The notes under the pieces: model-generated
The model's database searches: none
What the model saw: only the letters and a program-made list of their open reading frames with translations
Told to the model about the DNA's origin: nothing
NCBI GenBank assembly: GCA_030704615.1
Contig: CM060733.1
Coordinates: 38,996,001-39,060,000 of the forward strand
Direction of reading: 5' to 3'
From: Takakia lepidozioides
Taxonomy: Eukaryota; Streptophyta; Takakiopsida; Takakiales; Takakiaceae
Length of the DNA: 64,000 bases
Part shown: positions 22,400-35,207 of the stretch, in pieces
Layout: each line of letters starts with the position of its first letter
Position numbering within the stretch: position 1 is the first letter of the stretch
Made by a program: the position numbers and the translations under genes

Positions 22400-25300
22400 T
22401 CTACACAAAAATATGCAGTGCTTTATGTCCACCTGATGCAAAAGTGGTTCGTTATCCTTGCAATAAGAACAAGTGCATTATCCGAGAACCTTGGTATGAC
22501 AATAGATTCAAACTTGTTCCGGGTCAGTTTTTTTTGGAGGATGATGGAGATGATGAGCCTCCACAGTGTTGCTTCCAGTTTCAATGACGGCCAAAAGCAA
22601 GGGAGTTGTTTCCAGACACTTTCTCCAAGTACCGTGTCACAGGTACGAGCTATACACAGTTCACTGATGAGAGGCACACTTCTATTGCAAGAAAGAACGA
22701 TTCAAGCTGCAAAAATGGGAGTTATAAATTGAAGGAGGAGGGTTGCAAGATTCGGCGAGCTTGGGGTCTCATAATTCGGATTGTGTTGAGGTTTCTAAGA
22801 GTGTATTTGTGGATTCCAACCTTCCTCATCTGCTCATACGGTCTTGCTTCCACGATATGAAGCCTCGGAAAACTCCATTGGACAACACCACGTCTGATTG
22901 TTGCGAATCTGCGAGGGGTTTTTATCTTCATCTCCACGACTAGCAGGGAGGCTACATCGCATTCCTTCTGGTGTGTTCCATTTTGAGTATCTTGGCCACT
23001 GCTCGGAGGAATGGATCAAAAGGAGAGCTTTCTACCTGGGACTTATAGTCACATTCCAGTGCATCGTGTTCGGTGTTCCTCGAGCTTTTGATGGAAAAGT
23101 GATCCACGAACTCCCCCCCGTGGTCAAAACTACGTACAGACCGTGGTTCACAGTCCTTCCAAGGCATGGACCGCAAGTTTGATGGTCATCCGTGTGCAAG
23201 ACCAATTACCTACAATATGTCTGGTGTTCTAGATCAGTGAAATGTAGTAAGGTTCTTTGTGTTGGAAAGCTCATATGTCAAAGCAGTACTGCCCTTCTTC
23301 AAGAAAGAGGAGAACGGAAAATGACCGCTATTGGGAAGGCAATGCAGACAAGGTGTTCATTGCAGGAGCCCAAGTTCCATTCAACAGTTCAAATGTAGTT
23401 TCTGCAAAGAAAGATCTTTCTGTGAGGCGCATTGGGGGCAAGAATGTACTACGTCACAAGTTCCTTCCAACATTATACACGTGTTGCAGTTCACGTTGGG
23501 TTTCATAACCATCCAGTGCCAAGGGCGAGAATAGAGAGGCTACGGAAAATGCATCAAGCATGATTCAAGAGCACGTAAGATGAAGCCATGGTCGGACCCG
23601 GGAGCTATTTCCTTGTCAATGGCCCAAAAGCTTTGATTGATCGAGTTCTTGTGGCTGATGGCACAAAAGACAGTACGTCTTGAGGGAGAGGCTCTTGGAA
23701 GATATTCTTGAAGAGTTTGCCCATGTTTGTAGACCCAATGTGGAAACAAGGTTCGATCTGCACGTGTCAATTCCACATGTCCATAATTGGAGTTGAAGCG
23801 TCTGAGTACATACCATTTCATTCACAGCAATCTCCTTCCAGGCCAACATACTTCTCATCTCCCCCATGTTTTCAAGATGTCTGTTGCTGGTCCGGGAGTA
23901 GTGTTGATCTTGTGCGTCGCATGAGTGAGGGGGATCTACGCACAAGTTGGGTATATATTTGACCATGTCAAACGCATCAAGGATTGACAACTCTTGCGTG
24001 TCATGTCTATGAACCATATGTCAAGCAAATGATGACCATTGCCATTTGCGATAGGAAAACAGAGGATGAAGATGCTCAGTGTTATCTGGGAGATGATCAA
24101 TGAAACAAGCAAAACTATGTGCTTGAACAAACCAAATTTTGCTGGTGGCTTCATGGAGGATGCAGCAGGAGCGAATTGGGCTGCTGTTCGAAGGGTTTAT
24201 GGATCTGATCCCAATGTCCCAATGGAAGGGTAAAGAAAGAACATGTTTATATCATGGGGCTGAAAGCCTCCGAAGACACACCAACGACTATATCTTGGAG
24301 GACTTCCGTGAAAGGCACACTCAGCTCTGTATGAATGGAAAGATAGTGCTACTTGGAGGATGCTACAACCACATACATTGCAATTCGGGCTTGGTGGCTC
24401 TCTTCAGGATCATGCACAGAAAAGGAATCTGCCAAAACTGGATTCATGGCTTGCATGGTGGCACTACAGATTCGAATGTGGGGCCAATGGATGAGAGAGG
24501 ACATGGATGTGGAGGGCAGATGCAGATATGCCTACCACTAATTTGTCTAGGCAGTCCATTCTGCTTGGTGGAAGACAGCAGGAAATGGGAAAAAAATGAA
24601 GGTGGATCTATATGAGGCCACCATGCATGACATGTCACGAGCTCTTTTGCAGCAGGCAATATTTACAGGCACACCACAGGAAAGACATGGGGGACGGGGC
24701 CGACAAAGAGGAGCTCATGTTGCGTCAAACAGCTAGATCTAATAGCCCAGCAAAAATGGGTAAGGTTGTACGTGGCATAGTAGCTGGAACAACCATGCAC
24801 ACAAAGGGGGGTCAATGGAGGGAGACAATCGCACTATTCCAGTCAAACGCAAGTTAGGCGATGAGCATGGTGGGCCAAATGAATCTTGGAGGTGTGATAT
24901 GAATGTAAAGAATGTTCCAGTGCGCGCACATGGGATGCCCAGTCCACACCAGCCATCTAGTTTGTCAGCTACAAATCAATCATGACATTCCTGGTTCTTC
25001 GATTTCTGTGAGACAAATCCACATGTGCTATCCCTCCTCAGCCAATGCAATGGGGAAATCCAGTGAGAGAAAAACACAAGACTTCCGATGCATTGTTCAG
25101 GATTAGCGGACAGGTCTGCTTCCATGGTTCGTTGTTCTGCTTGGTTGGAGTTTCCACAAGATAAATGCAAAGCGCTCATCAGGAAAGTAAAGGAAGTCCT
25201 GCACCTTGCTTCACTGGCAAGTACTAGCACTGAACATGAAAGAACCAAAACTGCAAGTTTTTGGTTTGCCCCACAGATGTTTTGTCGGTGTTGGAGGGAC

Positions 25301-25513
25301 CGTGCCATCCTATTGCTGGGGAGGGAAAACCGGGTTCTACCTAACGTGTGGATGTGGGAAGGGTTGAACCAACCTTACAAAGAAGAGGTGGAACAACTTG
25401 ACCCTTGCAGGTTTTCGCCTAGTCCATTCCCAACACCAACGTTCATGATCCGAACTTTCCTGTGGGACCAATTCCAGTGGAAAACATATTCATCAAGGGT
25501 GTCCTTCCTGGGG
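22400..25513 (+). pseudogene. MULE-like SWIM transposase, decayed copy 2
   Basis: Plus-strand counterpart of the gene at 1.8-5.3 kb, heavily frameshifted. Order of recognisable pieces: an N-terminal zone (about 22,610-22,730, 'TFSKYRVTGTSYTQF'); a zone near 23,165-23,480 matching the 'KHDGHPWC...' part of copy 1; core pieces at 24,000-24,360 including 'MTIAIC', 'NFAGGFMEDAAGANWAAV', 'DPNVPMEGKERTCLYH'; 'RAWWLSSG' near 24,385; and a C-terminal stretch at 25,120-25,300 ('FWFAPQMFCRCW') matching the Cys-rich patch of copy 1. The SWIM finger would lie inside or beyond the 500-N gap. It diverges from ParB-methyltransferase copy B, mirroring the arrangement on the left. Non-functional as assembled. 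Confidence 0.65.
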
Positions 25514-26013
25514 NNNNNNNNNNNNNNNNNNNNNNNNNNNNNNNNNNNNNNNNNNNNNNNNNNNNNNNNNNNNNNNNNNNNNNNNNNNNNNNNNNNNNNN
25601 NNNNNNNNNNNNNNNNNNNNNNNNNNNNNNNNNNNNNNNNNNNNNNNNNNNNNNNNNNNNNNNNNNNNNNNNNNNNNNNNNNNNNNNNNNNNNNNNNNNN
25701 NNNNNNNNNNNNNNNNNNNNNNNNNNNNNNNNNNNNNNNNNNNNNNNNNNNNNNNNNNNNNNNNNNNNNNNNNNNNNNNNNNNNNNNNNNNNNNNNNNNN
25801 NNNNNNNNNNNNNNNNNNNNNNNNNNNNNNNNNNNNNNNNNNNNNNNNNNNNNNNNNNNNNNNNNNNNNNNNNNNNNNNNNNNNNNNNNNNNNNNNNNNN
25901 NNNNNNNNNNNNNNNNNNNNNNNNNNNNNNNNNNNNNNNNNNNNNNNNNNNNNNNNNNNNNNNNNNNNNNNNNNNNNNNNNNNNNNNNNNNNNNNNNNNN
26001 NNNNNNNNNNNNN
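25514..26013. other. assembly gap of exactly 500 N
   Basis: A round-number run of N, as inserted by scaffolding software, so true gap size, orientation and adjacency of the flanks are unknown. It interrupts the decayed transposase. Confidence 0.98.
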
Positions 26014-27364
26014 ACACTTGATGACAGTTGGAGTTGCCTGCTGCTGCGCGCAGTCTGAATGTCTGACACAGGTCGGTGAAAGGAATAGCGTGGACTGTGT
26101 GGGAGAAGAAAATGCAAGGGAGTGTGAGACAAGTCAGTGACTGTGGCCAGACACGTCACACTGTTACCTGTTTCTATGAACATGCGTCCGTTGGCAATTC
26201 ATTCAAGCCAATGTTGCTCTACAAGGTTCTGACAACTGAACCTGACTTCACGTTCTCATGCCGAGCAATTTGTTCAATGCTACCTCTGTTCAAAGCATTG
26301 CTAATGCATGCACGAATAACATGAGGGTTCTTTGGGCTGATTTCCACAAACAATAACCAGTCGCTCTGGCAATCAAATCAAGATTTGCAAACATGGTTCC
26401 CAGAGTTGCTCAGAGCACGGAATCGGTAGATGTGCATGGCTTTTGGGCAGTTTGTGGGGAGGGAGTGTGACTGCAACTTGGGCAGCACCTGGCTGCTTGT
26501 TCTTCCCAATTTCCTAGTGCACAGATTTCAATGCTTGCAGCTGCACTCCTATCCCTGAGCCCAGCCAGAGAGATTTCCCAAACCGAGCTGGGAGCCATAG
26601 GGGGGCCAGGCTTGGTGTTGGGTGTTGGGTCCAAGATACCGGGAATCCCTCTCCACAATCTTCCACATTTAATGGGATAGAAAAACAGCCCATGTCATGC
26701 AGTTGGGAGTTTAGTAGTCTCGTACATCCACTGTGCTACAATGCAACGCTGCCGCCACGAACCACCACCTCACCTGGACAACAAATGCTGCATGTCTCCC
26801 ACCAGTCTCACCCATTGTTGTTTCACTGCAATACAAACTTGACTGGTTTGCAATAAGCTCAAGTGTGTTCCATGAATTAAAAAACCTCCCTCCCTCCCTC
26901 CTTTTCCCTGTTGAATTTCTGCATGAGACACAAAGTTCAATGACAACTACAAGATAAGACTTGGAAAATCTTACGTTCCCATAGAGACACATAAGCACAG
27001 AGCATGTGGTGTCCTTCTACTTGGCTCACAATTGTTGGGTCTCTGAATCTCATAAATCCGTTGAGTAAAGTGCAACCCAACAGTGTGTAGACATGTTGGT
27101 GAGTGAGTCTCTCCACCATTACTCACCCCTCACTGGGACTAGTCAAATCCATCTACTTACCTCCATCATACTCACCCAAGAAATGAACACAATAAATATA
27201 GGCGACGGCACTGATATAGAATGTGATGCACCCAATGAGAGAGCTCACATTACTTGCCGAGGATTCCCAGCAGCTATCATCAGTGATAACCTATTTTGCA
27301 GTCTTTATCACCTCCCCACTTGGGCCTGCTACCTTCATATTCCATCCCACTTTGAAACCCACAC

Positions 27365-27445
27365 TCTAATATATATATATATACACGCAAAGGTTTATAT
27401 GAATGTTGGATATATATATATGCAAAGGTTTATGAACGTTGGGGA
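27365..27445 (+). repeat. two-unit TA-rich tandem duplication
   Basis: A (TA)n tract followed by 'gcaaaggtttat' and a 'gaa(t/c)gttgg' end occurs twice in succession, about 40 bp per unit. Confidence 0.75.
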
Positions 27446-27683
27446 AAGGTGCCATGGATGAACAAAAGATGCAGGGCTCAACCTACATTCATCTCCAAGG
27501 TTGGTGTATAATTGAGGATCGGAGGCATGAAGCTCGTGACCGGAAAAAGGTGGTTATCACCCCGGATAAGGGGTCGGGAAGGTGATAAGCGGTCGGGTAC
27601 AGGAGACAGGTGTACGCAGGAAAGTGGCGGATACGAAAGTCGCACGGATTGGGTGGCCGTGATGATCAGCTCAACATCATGAC

Positions 27684-27701
27684 GCGGATAAGCTTATCCG
27701 C
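27684..27701. repeat. perfect 18-bp palindrome with GATAAGCTTATC core
   Basis: GCGGATAAGCTTATCCGC is self-complementary. It can be read as two inverted I-box-like GATAAG words sharing a centre. Confidence 0.8.
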
Positions 27702-29270
27702 AGGAAATGGTACTATGCATTGAATACGACCACTTTTCCGGCCACGTATCATCCGCCTCGCGAGTCGCCGTTACCTGCACCGGCAGCCCGGCAGGAGTCG
27801 GGCAGGTTTGACCCCCCTTCCCTGGATGACAGTTTTGACATCATTCATCCATCCACGTTGCCTGCCATCACGGAAAACATCTGACGAGCAGCAAGCGCCA
27901 AGTCCGACGGGGTGGCAGGCGAGCAGGGCGTGATATGTGGGCAGAGATAAGCCCTCCAGATATGCGTACTGGTCGACGCAGATATATCCCATATCTTTTG
28001 TCGGTGCGCTCTGCCATGCCGCGCTTATTTAACCACCGCGAGCACTCTGCTCCGACCGCCCCACTGCTCCGTTGACCTCTGATACGGTATCGTGTCGGGG
28101 GTCGGCCGCTTATCTTATCGTGTCATGTGCCTTCTGCCACCCTCTCGCCATTCCTCACATGTACCGCCATTAGGGCACTGCGCCGCACCCAGTAGAGCTT
28201 CTAGATGGATGAACAATGTTCATCCATTCCGGGAATAGTGCCTGGTGGACTCTGACAACCAGGAGGATAAGGGCAAGGGCGGATGAACGTCGACCAGGCG
28301 TGGTCAATGCGGTGGATGCAAATTTGGCAGCAGGGCATTCATCGATTTCAGGCGGCGAGCGAGGACAGGATAAGCCTCGCCAGCGCAGCCAAGCGTGCCT
28401 TGGGACGGCACGTCAGGCGCTGCCGATTGGGCAGCCTGGAAAAATGTCTCCTACCGCCCTGCCCGCCTGCCCCCCGGGCCCGAACTTGCAAAATCGAATA
28501 CTCAAGTGGAAATGATAAATCGGCAAATCAGATCGGATATGCACATTATTAGCGTTGAAAGTCTGGCACGTGGCAAGCCTCTTCCGACACCATAAATCGA
28601 CCAACGGTTTCCATTTGTCCGCCTCGGGATTCGATCCGACGTACGCTCGCCCACGTCGTCGGGGTAGTAGGTCGTAAGTTTCGGGCGACCTAACTGTTGA
28701 CTTGTTGGCAGGTGTTAGCTGGTTTGCTGGGCACGACGTAGTTTGAATGAAGTGAAAAAGTGAGGGGAAGGAAAGGGCGGGGTAGGTGGCACAGTTTGGC
28801 GGGCTGCGTTTTCTATTATTAATCACGCTCGTTGGACTCCGTGCTTTTCACACTGATGACCCCGATTATCGTTTTGTGACACTCGAGATGCTTTTTGTTT
28901 ACTACTTGTCCAAACTAAATGAATGCGAGTCGGGCTGGCAACTTGCTTTTATTTTCCCCACGCTTTTCTTACGAGAAAAAATGGAAACGAAAATTTTCGG
29001 GAAGAAAGGGGTGTAGCATGATGGAGTCGGTGAGCAGAGGCGGGGTGTGGATAATCTCGGAGCACAGTGCCATGCGCGTGGAGAGCTCGAATAGGGTGCG
29101 GCGACATATGTATGTGCTGAGAACGTGGGCACCATGCCACAGACACAAGGGGGGGGGGTCCACAGTCGAGAGAAGAAGTGAGCAAAGAGATAAGCTTTCG
29201 GTTTGTTGGATAGCGTTGCAGGACAGCAGTGGCATCCCCCAGTAAAAGAAGCCACAAAAACAAAGACATG

Positions 29271-29284
29271 AGATAAGCTTATCT
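29271..29284. repeat. perfect 14-bp palindrome, same GATAAGCTTATC core
   Basis: AGATAAGCTTATCT is self-complementary and repeats the core of the palindrome at 27,684-27,701. Confidence 0.8.
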
Positions 29285-30859
29285 TTCCTGTTTTGTGTGT
29301 GATCATGGCCGCCTCTTCTTTATTTACCTTTCTAGGAGCTTGAATTAGGGTTTTGTCGGCTCTTTTTACAGTGGCGAGGAGAATTTTTTGAGAAATTGGG
29401 TGTCGTAGACCCACACTGAGATTTGTGGATAAGCCCGGCAATTCTGTCACTCGAGTGCATTTTTTGATTTTCTGGTCATGCGGTACAACAATAGAATATT
29501 ATGTGGCATAGTACAGCCATTGACAATCAAACTCCCCGTTGGGTGGGAGGTTGATGTTTACGAAGCCCACGTTTGTAAGGGGAAAAGAAAAAGTTTTGTT
29601 TGACATCCAGGAGATTGGAACGAAGTCAAGAGACAGGTAAGTGTGATTTATCGACGGTAATATTTTTTAATAAATGTTATTATAATTTGACTTGACCGAA
29701 GTTTCCATTTGGCCGTCAAGCGAATGGACGGAGGTTGCAACGATGCTGAGTAGGTAACACGCAACCGCCACAAGCAGTTTAGTAGGGATGTGAATAATGT
29801 TGTGTTATTGTAGTGCAGTGTATGTGAAACTGCAAGTTTGATGCTACATAGTTCAAGACTAGCGACACATTCGATATATATACATATATTCCTTATTACA
29901 CCTTGAAATATGCATTTTACAGCCTTTCTCACAACCGACAATTTGCAATGGGTCAGAAGGTACTTACGGACTAGACGAATGGAAGTTCCTTGTTCGGGAA
30001 TGTGCCAATTTTTATTTCTAAAAATGTCTCCTCTATCAAATATTCCAATATATCCCCCATTCTGTGGGCTGCTTCTTCATACATACTAAATGTGCAGTAG
30101 GAAGATGGACTCTTTATCTATCAATTCAGAATCATGGAAGTCCTTTTAAATCAAAGTAGTTGTACTTGCTATGTAAATAGGGCTACCATCCAATCCGGAT
30201 CAAATGACTCTCTCTTTGCGAATCTCATCCCAGATTTGCCCAGATTTGCTACGCGTTTGTTGGTAGTACCGCCGCTTCCATAGTACTTGGACATTGCTCT
30301 ATTGTTATTGTTATTTGGCTACACTTAGATTCTGGGATACCATGTCATAATAACGGGATTTAAATTCTTTAGTAGTGTAGGTAAATGAATACAACATCTG
30401 CGGATGGTTAATACTAGGTGATCTCACAGTGATGGTGGTTGTGCGACACCAAAAAAATGTGGATGTGTTGTGGAAACAGGTGCAAATTATGGTGTCACCA
30501 AACCCCAAAGGATTGCTCCGGAGCACACAATGTATATACTGGGATAATGCCTGGTTTGGAAGCCACGCTGGAGTTACATCATCGAAGCGAGCATTTCCAC
30601 AAGTTGAGTCTAGATAAGGCTTAAGTTAAAGTAGGGTTAAGTTCGAGGGTGGCAGGCTTCAGGAAAAATAAAAATGGAAAATAAAACTAAGAAAAGGAAA
30701 AACAATAGCTTGGAGCTTTGGTTGGTAAATTTGGATGCATTTGTTTTATATCTATGCGCATTTTGGATATCCTAGTAGTTACGATTCTCTCGTATAGAAG
30801 ACATAACGAGGCTGTTCGATGGGTGTCGTTAATTGCAACAATACAGTTCCCGACAACAT

Positions 30860-30937
30860 CAGATTCGCATGTTGATTGTTCCCCTAAATGATTTCTATCA
30901 GATTCGCATGTTGATTGTTCCCCTAAATGATTTCTAT
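30860..30937 (+). repeat. perfect 39-bp tandem duplication
   Basis: The 39 bases at 30,860-30,898 are repeated exactly at 30,899-30,937 (unit begins CAGATTCGCATGTTG). The identity suggests a recent duplication or an assembly artefact. Confidence 0.95.
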
Positions 30938-31044
30938 CGTGAGATATTCTCTCTAGATTCTCGAGAGTCCACCACTGAGCTACTACTGAGCAACTGGTAA
31001 ACCGGTAAAGCCCTGCAATGCTATTTATGGTTCAGAAAACCTTA

Positions 31045-31242
31045 TATACCATAGAGTCCTTCGATGTCCTGCGTTTATTAATTCAAATTTTGAGGTACCT
31101 TAATTACCTCCTTAGAGGTAATTTAGCTGTATGTGACCAACTTGTTCAAAAATTGTAAAAATCTAAATTTAGGTGCCGGACCTACTTTCTCTGAAATAAT
31201 TAAATAAGCAATGGCCCGGACATCGAAGGACTGTACGGTATA
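31045..31242. mobile_element. 198-bp MITE-like element
   Basis: About 25-bp terminal inverted repeats: the left end begins TATACCATAGAGTCCTTCG and the right end, read inward on the other strand, begins TATACCGTACAGTCCTTCG; both continue into ATGTCC. The interior is AT-rich with no ORF. Size and structure fit a non-autonomous DNA transposon; the superfamily is not clear. Confidence 0.75.
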
Positions 31243-31689
31243 TATTTTTATTTTTTCCATGTATTGATGCCCACTTAGTTTAGATTATTGCCTGAGAGGG
31301 TAAATTGTTGTTGAAAAATTGATTTATTTTGTAAGATGTGCTGAACCTACTCAATTATCTCTGGAGCAGACTAACGCTTAGCCCACGAGTTGAATGCAAG
31401 CGTGGGAGCCTTGCCGGTATGGTCGCTGGGGATGGCCATACCGGCGACGGTCCGGCGAGGTGCACTGTCAAATCCCCACCCCCCTTGCTCCCCACTCACC
31501 TGCGAGCCTGTATTTGTAGAGTAAAGCATTAGGAAATATGGTTTAGTGCAAGAAGCGGATGGTAGTGTGGTGGCTATGTGATGGATGTTGTAAAGATAAG
31601 GTTTGAGTTTCAATTCATGGCAACAAATTCAAGTTGGTTGGAGGTTTAATTCGTGGCAGTATAGTCAAGTTGATTGATAGGTAGGTTGC

Positions 31690-32065
31690 ACATGGGACTG
31701 TTCCCTCTGTCCCCTCTTTGTTCCCAGTCCCGCTCCCCTATTCCTATTTGTCCTCGCTCCCATGTTCTTGGTCCCCGCTCCCCTCCTCGCCTTATGGAAC
31801 GCGGCTCGCCCCCTGTTCCCGGTCCTCGCTCCCCTCCTCGCCCCCGGTTCCCGACCTCACTCCCCTGTTCCTGATCTTGCTCCCAGTTCCCGACCCCGCT
31901 CCCTTACTCGCCCTGTGGAATGCGGCTCGCTCCCTTGTTCATGGTCCCCGCTCCCCTGTCCCACTATGGGGAGCAAGGATCTTGGACCGGGAACAGGGGA
32001 GCAAAATGGAGAATGTTGGGGAGCGTGAGGAGGGAGCAGGAGGTGTGGAGCGCTCCCCACCCTGA
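31690..32065. repeat. C/T-rich degenerate minisatellite
   Basis: Repeats of GCTCCCCT, GTTCCC and CCTCGC in loose units of roughly 20-25 bp on the plus strand, switching to the complementary G-rich strand after about 31,965. The long ORFs here in several frames are products of the repeat. Confidence 0.7.
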
Positions 32066-32404
32066 CACTGGGGGAAGACATTTGACAGGTAGTCTGCCGG
32101 AGCCTCCTGAGCTCAGGCCAGCCGGCCCCACCACCTCACACACTTGCCTTAAACTCGTTGGGTAAGCGTAATTCTTGCCATTATCTCTTGGGTTACGTAG
32201 CTCAAAACTCTTTTTTCGTTTTTTTAAAGGGAAAAACTGTTCGATCAAGAATAATCAATCTTATTAGTTTAGTTTAAAAAAGACACCTCCCGTGTGGATA
32301 AGAGAGGCGATCAGGTCGATCCCATGTGGGACGACCCCCGCCCTTATCCACATACTCACACCGCCCTGCTGACTGCATCACATCATTTGACGAAACTGCA
32401 CTGG

Positions 32405-32436
32405 GTATTATTATTATTATTATTATTATTATTGTC
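32405..32436 (+). repeat. (TTA)n microsatellite
   Basis: About nine uninterrupted TAT/TTA triplets, followed by an imperfect extension. Confidence 0.95.
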
Positions 32437-32439
32437 ATT

Positions 32440-34585
32440 ATTTATCTACTTACTTCCGTGGACTCCAAGACCAGACTGCAGAAAATAACCCTGTAAAATA
32501 CCTATACAACCAGTTTAAGTTAAGGATAATACCTAAAATTAATGAGCGAGTGCAACCTGGCCGCCGAGGCAGGTGGGCAAAGCAGGGCATATGCTACGAA
32601 ATATTCGTTACGCGTAGGGCCAGTCAGAGCAGAAAGCTGCCGGCATCGCTCGCTTGGCGCCTCCTTGTCTACAAACCCCCTCCCACGTGGTGGGTCGCGC
32701 ACAGCCGCACCCCCAGCGTGTGGATAAGGCACCCCACTCCGCGCGCCAACACCGTCGGAATCCGGTGACGGCGACGTGCACGCCATCGCAACGTGGCCTA
32801 CTGCCTACGTGGCCGCCTCTTGTTCCCTCCGTCCGCCGTCATTTGACGCCGTCGACCTCGGTTTCGCCAAGTTTCGTCACTTCTAAGATATACTGGCGAC
32901 AACCCTTTGTCTGATTATTACAAAAATGATAAATTCTGTTTTGCGGCGTGCTGCTCACCTACGTTTCTCCGACGGACCTTCCCGGCTCACTCTTTCCGGG
33001 ATCGAACCGTGAAACTTGGTCCCTTGAGGTGCCGAGTAAGGTTCAAAGCTCGTGACACCCACTTTGGCGAGGTATTATATATGCCATGACGTTAGTCGTG
33101 AGACAGCGTACTTACGTAGGTAGCGTGATACATTATCAAATGGATAACACTCTCCCTCAAATCTCAATCTTTATTGTTATCGAAGCATTATTGTTTCATG
33201 GATGAAGTAATCCAATAATAATTCAGCAAAGTTGCAAACAGACGAAAAGAAATTGAAATTTAATTTGCAAAATCCACGACCTAAGTTGTTTCTTAGCGGA
33301 AAGCAAGCAACAATAAATATCCTGCAAAAGCAACGCCCAATGTTATATTTCACAAAAGTTGACGCAATGGTCGATAAATATCGGCTTGAATGTCGCACAC
33401 GTATCTCCCGCTCGCAGCCGATTGCTTCGATGTCCACATCCCGCCCACCTGCCCTCGTCAATCATCCCGGGACCGCAAGATTATTGTGTTGACCGGGCAG
33501 CCGCGCGGATACCCGACCGTTGGATTATCAGCCTGGCCACCTGGGGGGCACGTGGGCCATCCGAGGTGGCAGCCGGTGGTAGAATCGAGGTGCCGCCCCA
33601 ATTTGGGCGATAATTAAGAGCAAAACAAGCGACCAGTGAGAACGCGCGCACACTGCCAACGTGCCACCTCGCCGGATAAGGCCTCAATCAGTGTCCCGCC
33701 TTCATCCACATCCTCCCGCCCGACGGATGATAAGCTGATGATCATCCTCGTGCTCAACAGGATTATTGACCGGACCGGGCGGACTCCGGAGTGTTCGGTG
33801 TTACTATTATTGCGTAAAAGACTAAAGACTGCGAGCACATTAACTACTAATGAGAAACAAACGCGGGCAGTGCCGATAATGTGTAAATCCGGTGAGTGCG
33901 GTCAAAGAGGAGGGCCTTATCTCTTTACTGTACTTTCACTCCTGTCTCGATTATTGTTTACTAGTTTCTTTATTATTGACTATGTGCACCGCACGCTCTG
34001 CTTGGCAGCATGCGCCATATTGAACTATAGACTTTGAATATATTAATTATATATAGACGGAAGATTGTAATTAATTTTGAATATGTGGGTGCGGCCCGTG
34101 CGCCAGCTGGGCTGACAGGGGGGGGGGCCATCAAGGCGCGAGAGTTAGTAAGTATTAATAAGTAGTAAGCGAGACGGGCAATGAATAAAGTAATTGCGTG
34201 GTGATATTAAGTACTGTGTACCAAAGATTTCTACTTATCTACAACTCGGTGCTTACCCCCGGGTCCGCACGCCCGGCCGGGCGCAGTACGGGGGTCATGA
34301 ATCACCCCCTCCGGCGGGGGTTGACCTGGCCCGCGTAAATCGCGGGTCCGGAGAGGGTATGGTGAAGGAGAAGGTTGCGTGGCCCGGTGAAAGGAGGGGC
34401 GGATGGAGAGATGGTGAGGGCGCTTATCCTGGGGTTGGTAGGGGTGGCCATGGCCTGATGTGTGGAGCAGCCATGGCCGTTATGGGATGTAATGGGATGG
34501 TGTGCGCTTATTTATGTGGTGCCGCGCTGTCAGAGGGCTGCCTCCATGGACCTCGCCTGCCCTGCCTCCGTCGTCGTCTCGCTGC
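32440..34585. other. non-coding upstream region of the OXS3-type gene
   Basis: No gene recognised. GC-rich patches with GGATAAG words (for example near 32,725 and 33,673) and a G-run at about 34,118-34,128. It probably includes the distal promoter of the gene starting near 34.6 kb. Confidence 0.45.
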
Positions 34586-34588
34586 GTG

Positions 34589-34598
34589 CTTTATAAGG
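34589..34598 (+). promoter_or_regulatory. candidate TATA box of the OXS3-type gene
   Basis: CTTTATAAGG lies about 620 bp before the coding start, followed by a purine-rich leader (gagagaagagaag near 34,662) as is common in plant 5' UTRs. Transcription would start near 34,620-34,630, giving a long leader with short upstream ORFs. The leader might also contain an intron. Confidence 0.45.
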
Positions 34599-35207
34599 CG
34601 GCCGCTGCGGCTGAGCGGGTGATGGTGTGGAGTGTTGTTACGTGTGTCTGTTGGAGTGTGTGAGAGAAGAGAAGCGTGATAAGTTTTGGGTGAAGCGGTG
34701 AGGGCGGGGAGGTAGATTACACTTTACTTTTCACAGCTATCTGCAAAGAGAGAGTTTGGCTGGGAGGCGAAGAGGCGCTGGAGGCAAGAGTGATTCACTG
34801 GTCTGTTTGTGAGGTGGAGGAGGAGGAGCCGCAGCATCTGAGTTGTTGGGGGAGGAGAGTTTTGGTAGATAGCGAGTGCTGTGAGGCTTGTGGCTTGTTG
34901 CCATAGCTTTCCAACGCTTGCGTTGGCTTTGTGCTTGCTGATGCCCCACAGGAGAGCGGTTTTCTTGCGGCTTCGATACTATTTCCCGAAGGAAGATGGC
35001 AATGGAAGAAAGGAGGAACAGTCTTGTGTACTGCTTCCGGGCATCTTTCTAGGGCTATCATACTCAGACGGCGTCCCCTTCAACTATCAAGAAACTTGCC
35101 AGCATATTCATCATAGGCAACGAAAGCAGAAGTATCGTGTCCTGCTGCCTTAAGCGACTACTTTTATTTGGTCACGAATTGTCCCTGTTGAGAGTATAAT
35201 TCCTAAT

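Larger units (their letters stand above)
26014..30855. other. non-coding region, no gene recognised
   Basis: No ORF here has a protein-like pattern that I can support on either strand. It contains TA-rich duplicated units (27,365-27,450), palindromes with a GATAAGCTTATC core, and many GGATAAG/CTTATCC words between 27.5 and 29.4 kb. A promoter-like 'CTTATTTAACC' lies near 28,023, without a gene I can attach to it. Confidence 0.55.

Noticed and set aside
25088-26183. Long ORFs on both strands spanning 25.1-26.2 kb
   Set aside because: They run through the 500-N gap; the translated X residues carry no information, and only the transposase-like part before the gap is supported.
31674-32248. Overlapping Pro/Ser/Arg-rich ORFs
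   Set aside because: Products of the C/T-rich minisatellite in all frames.
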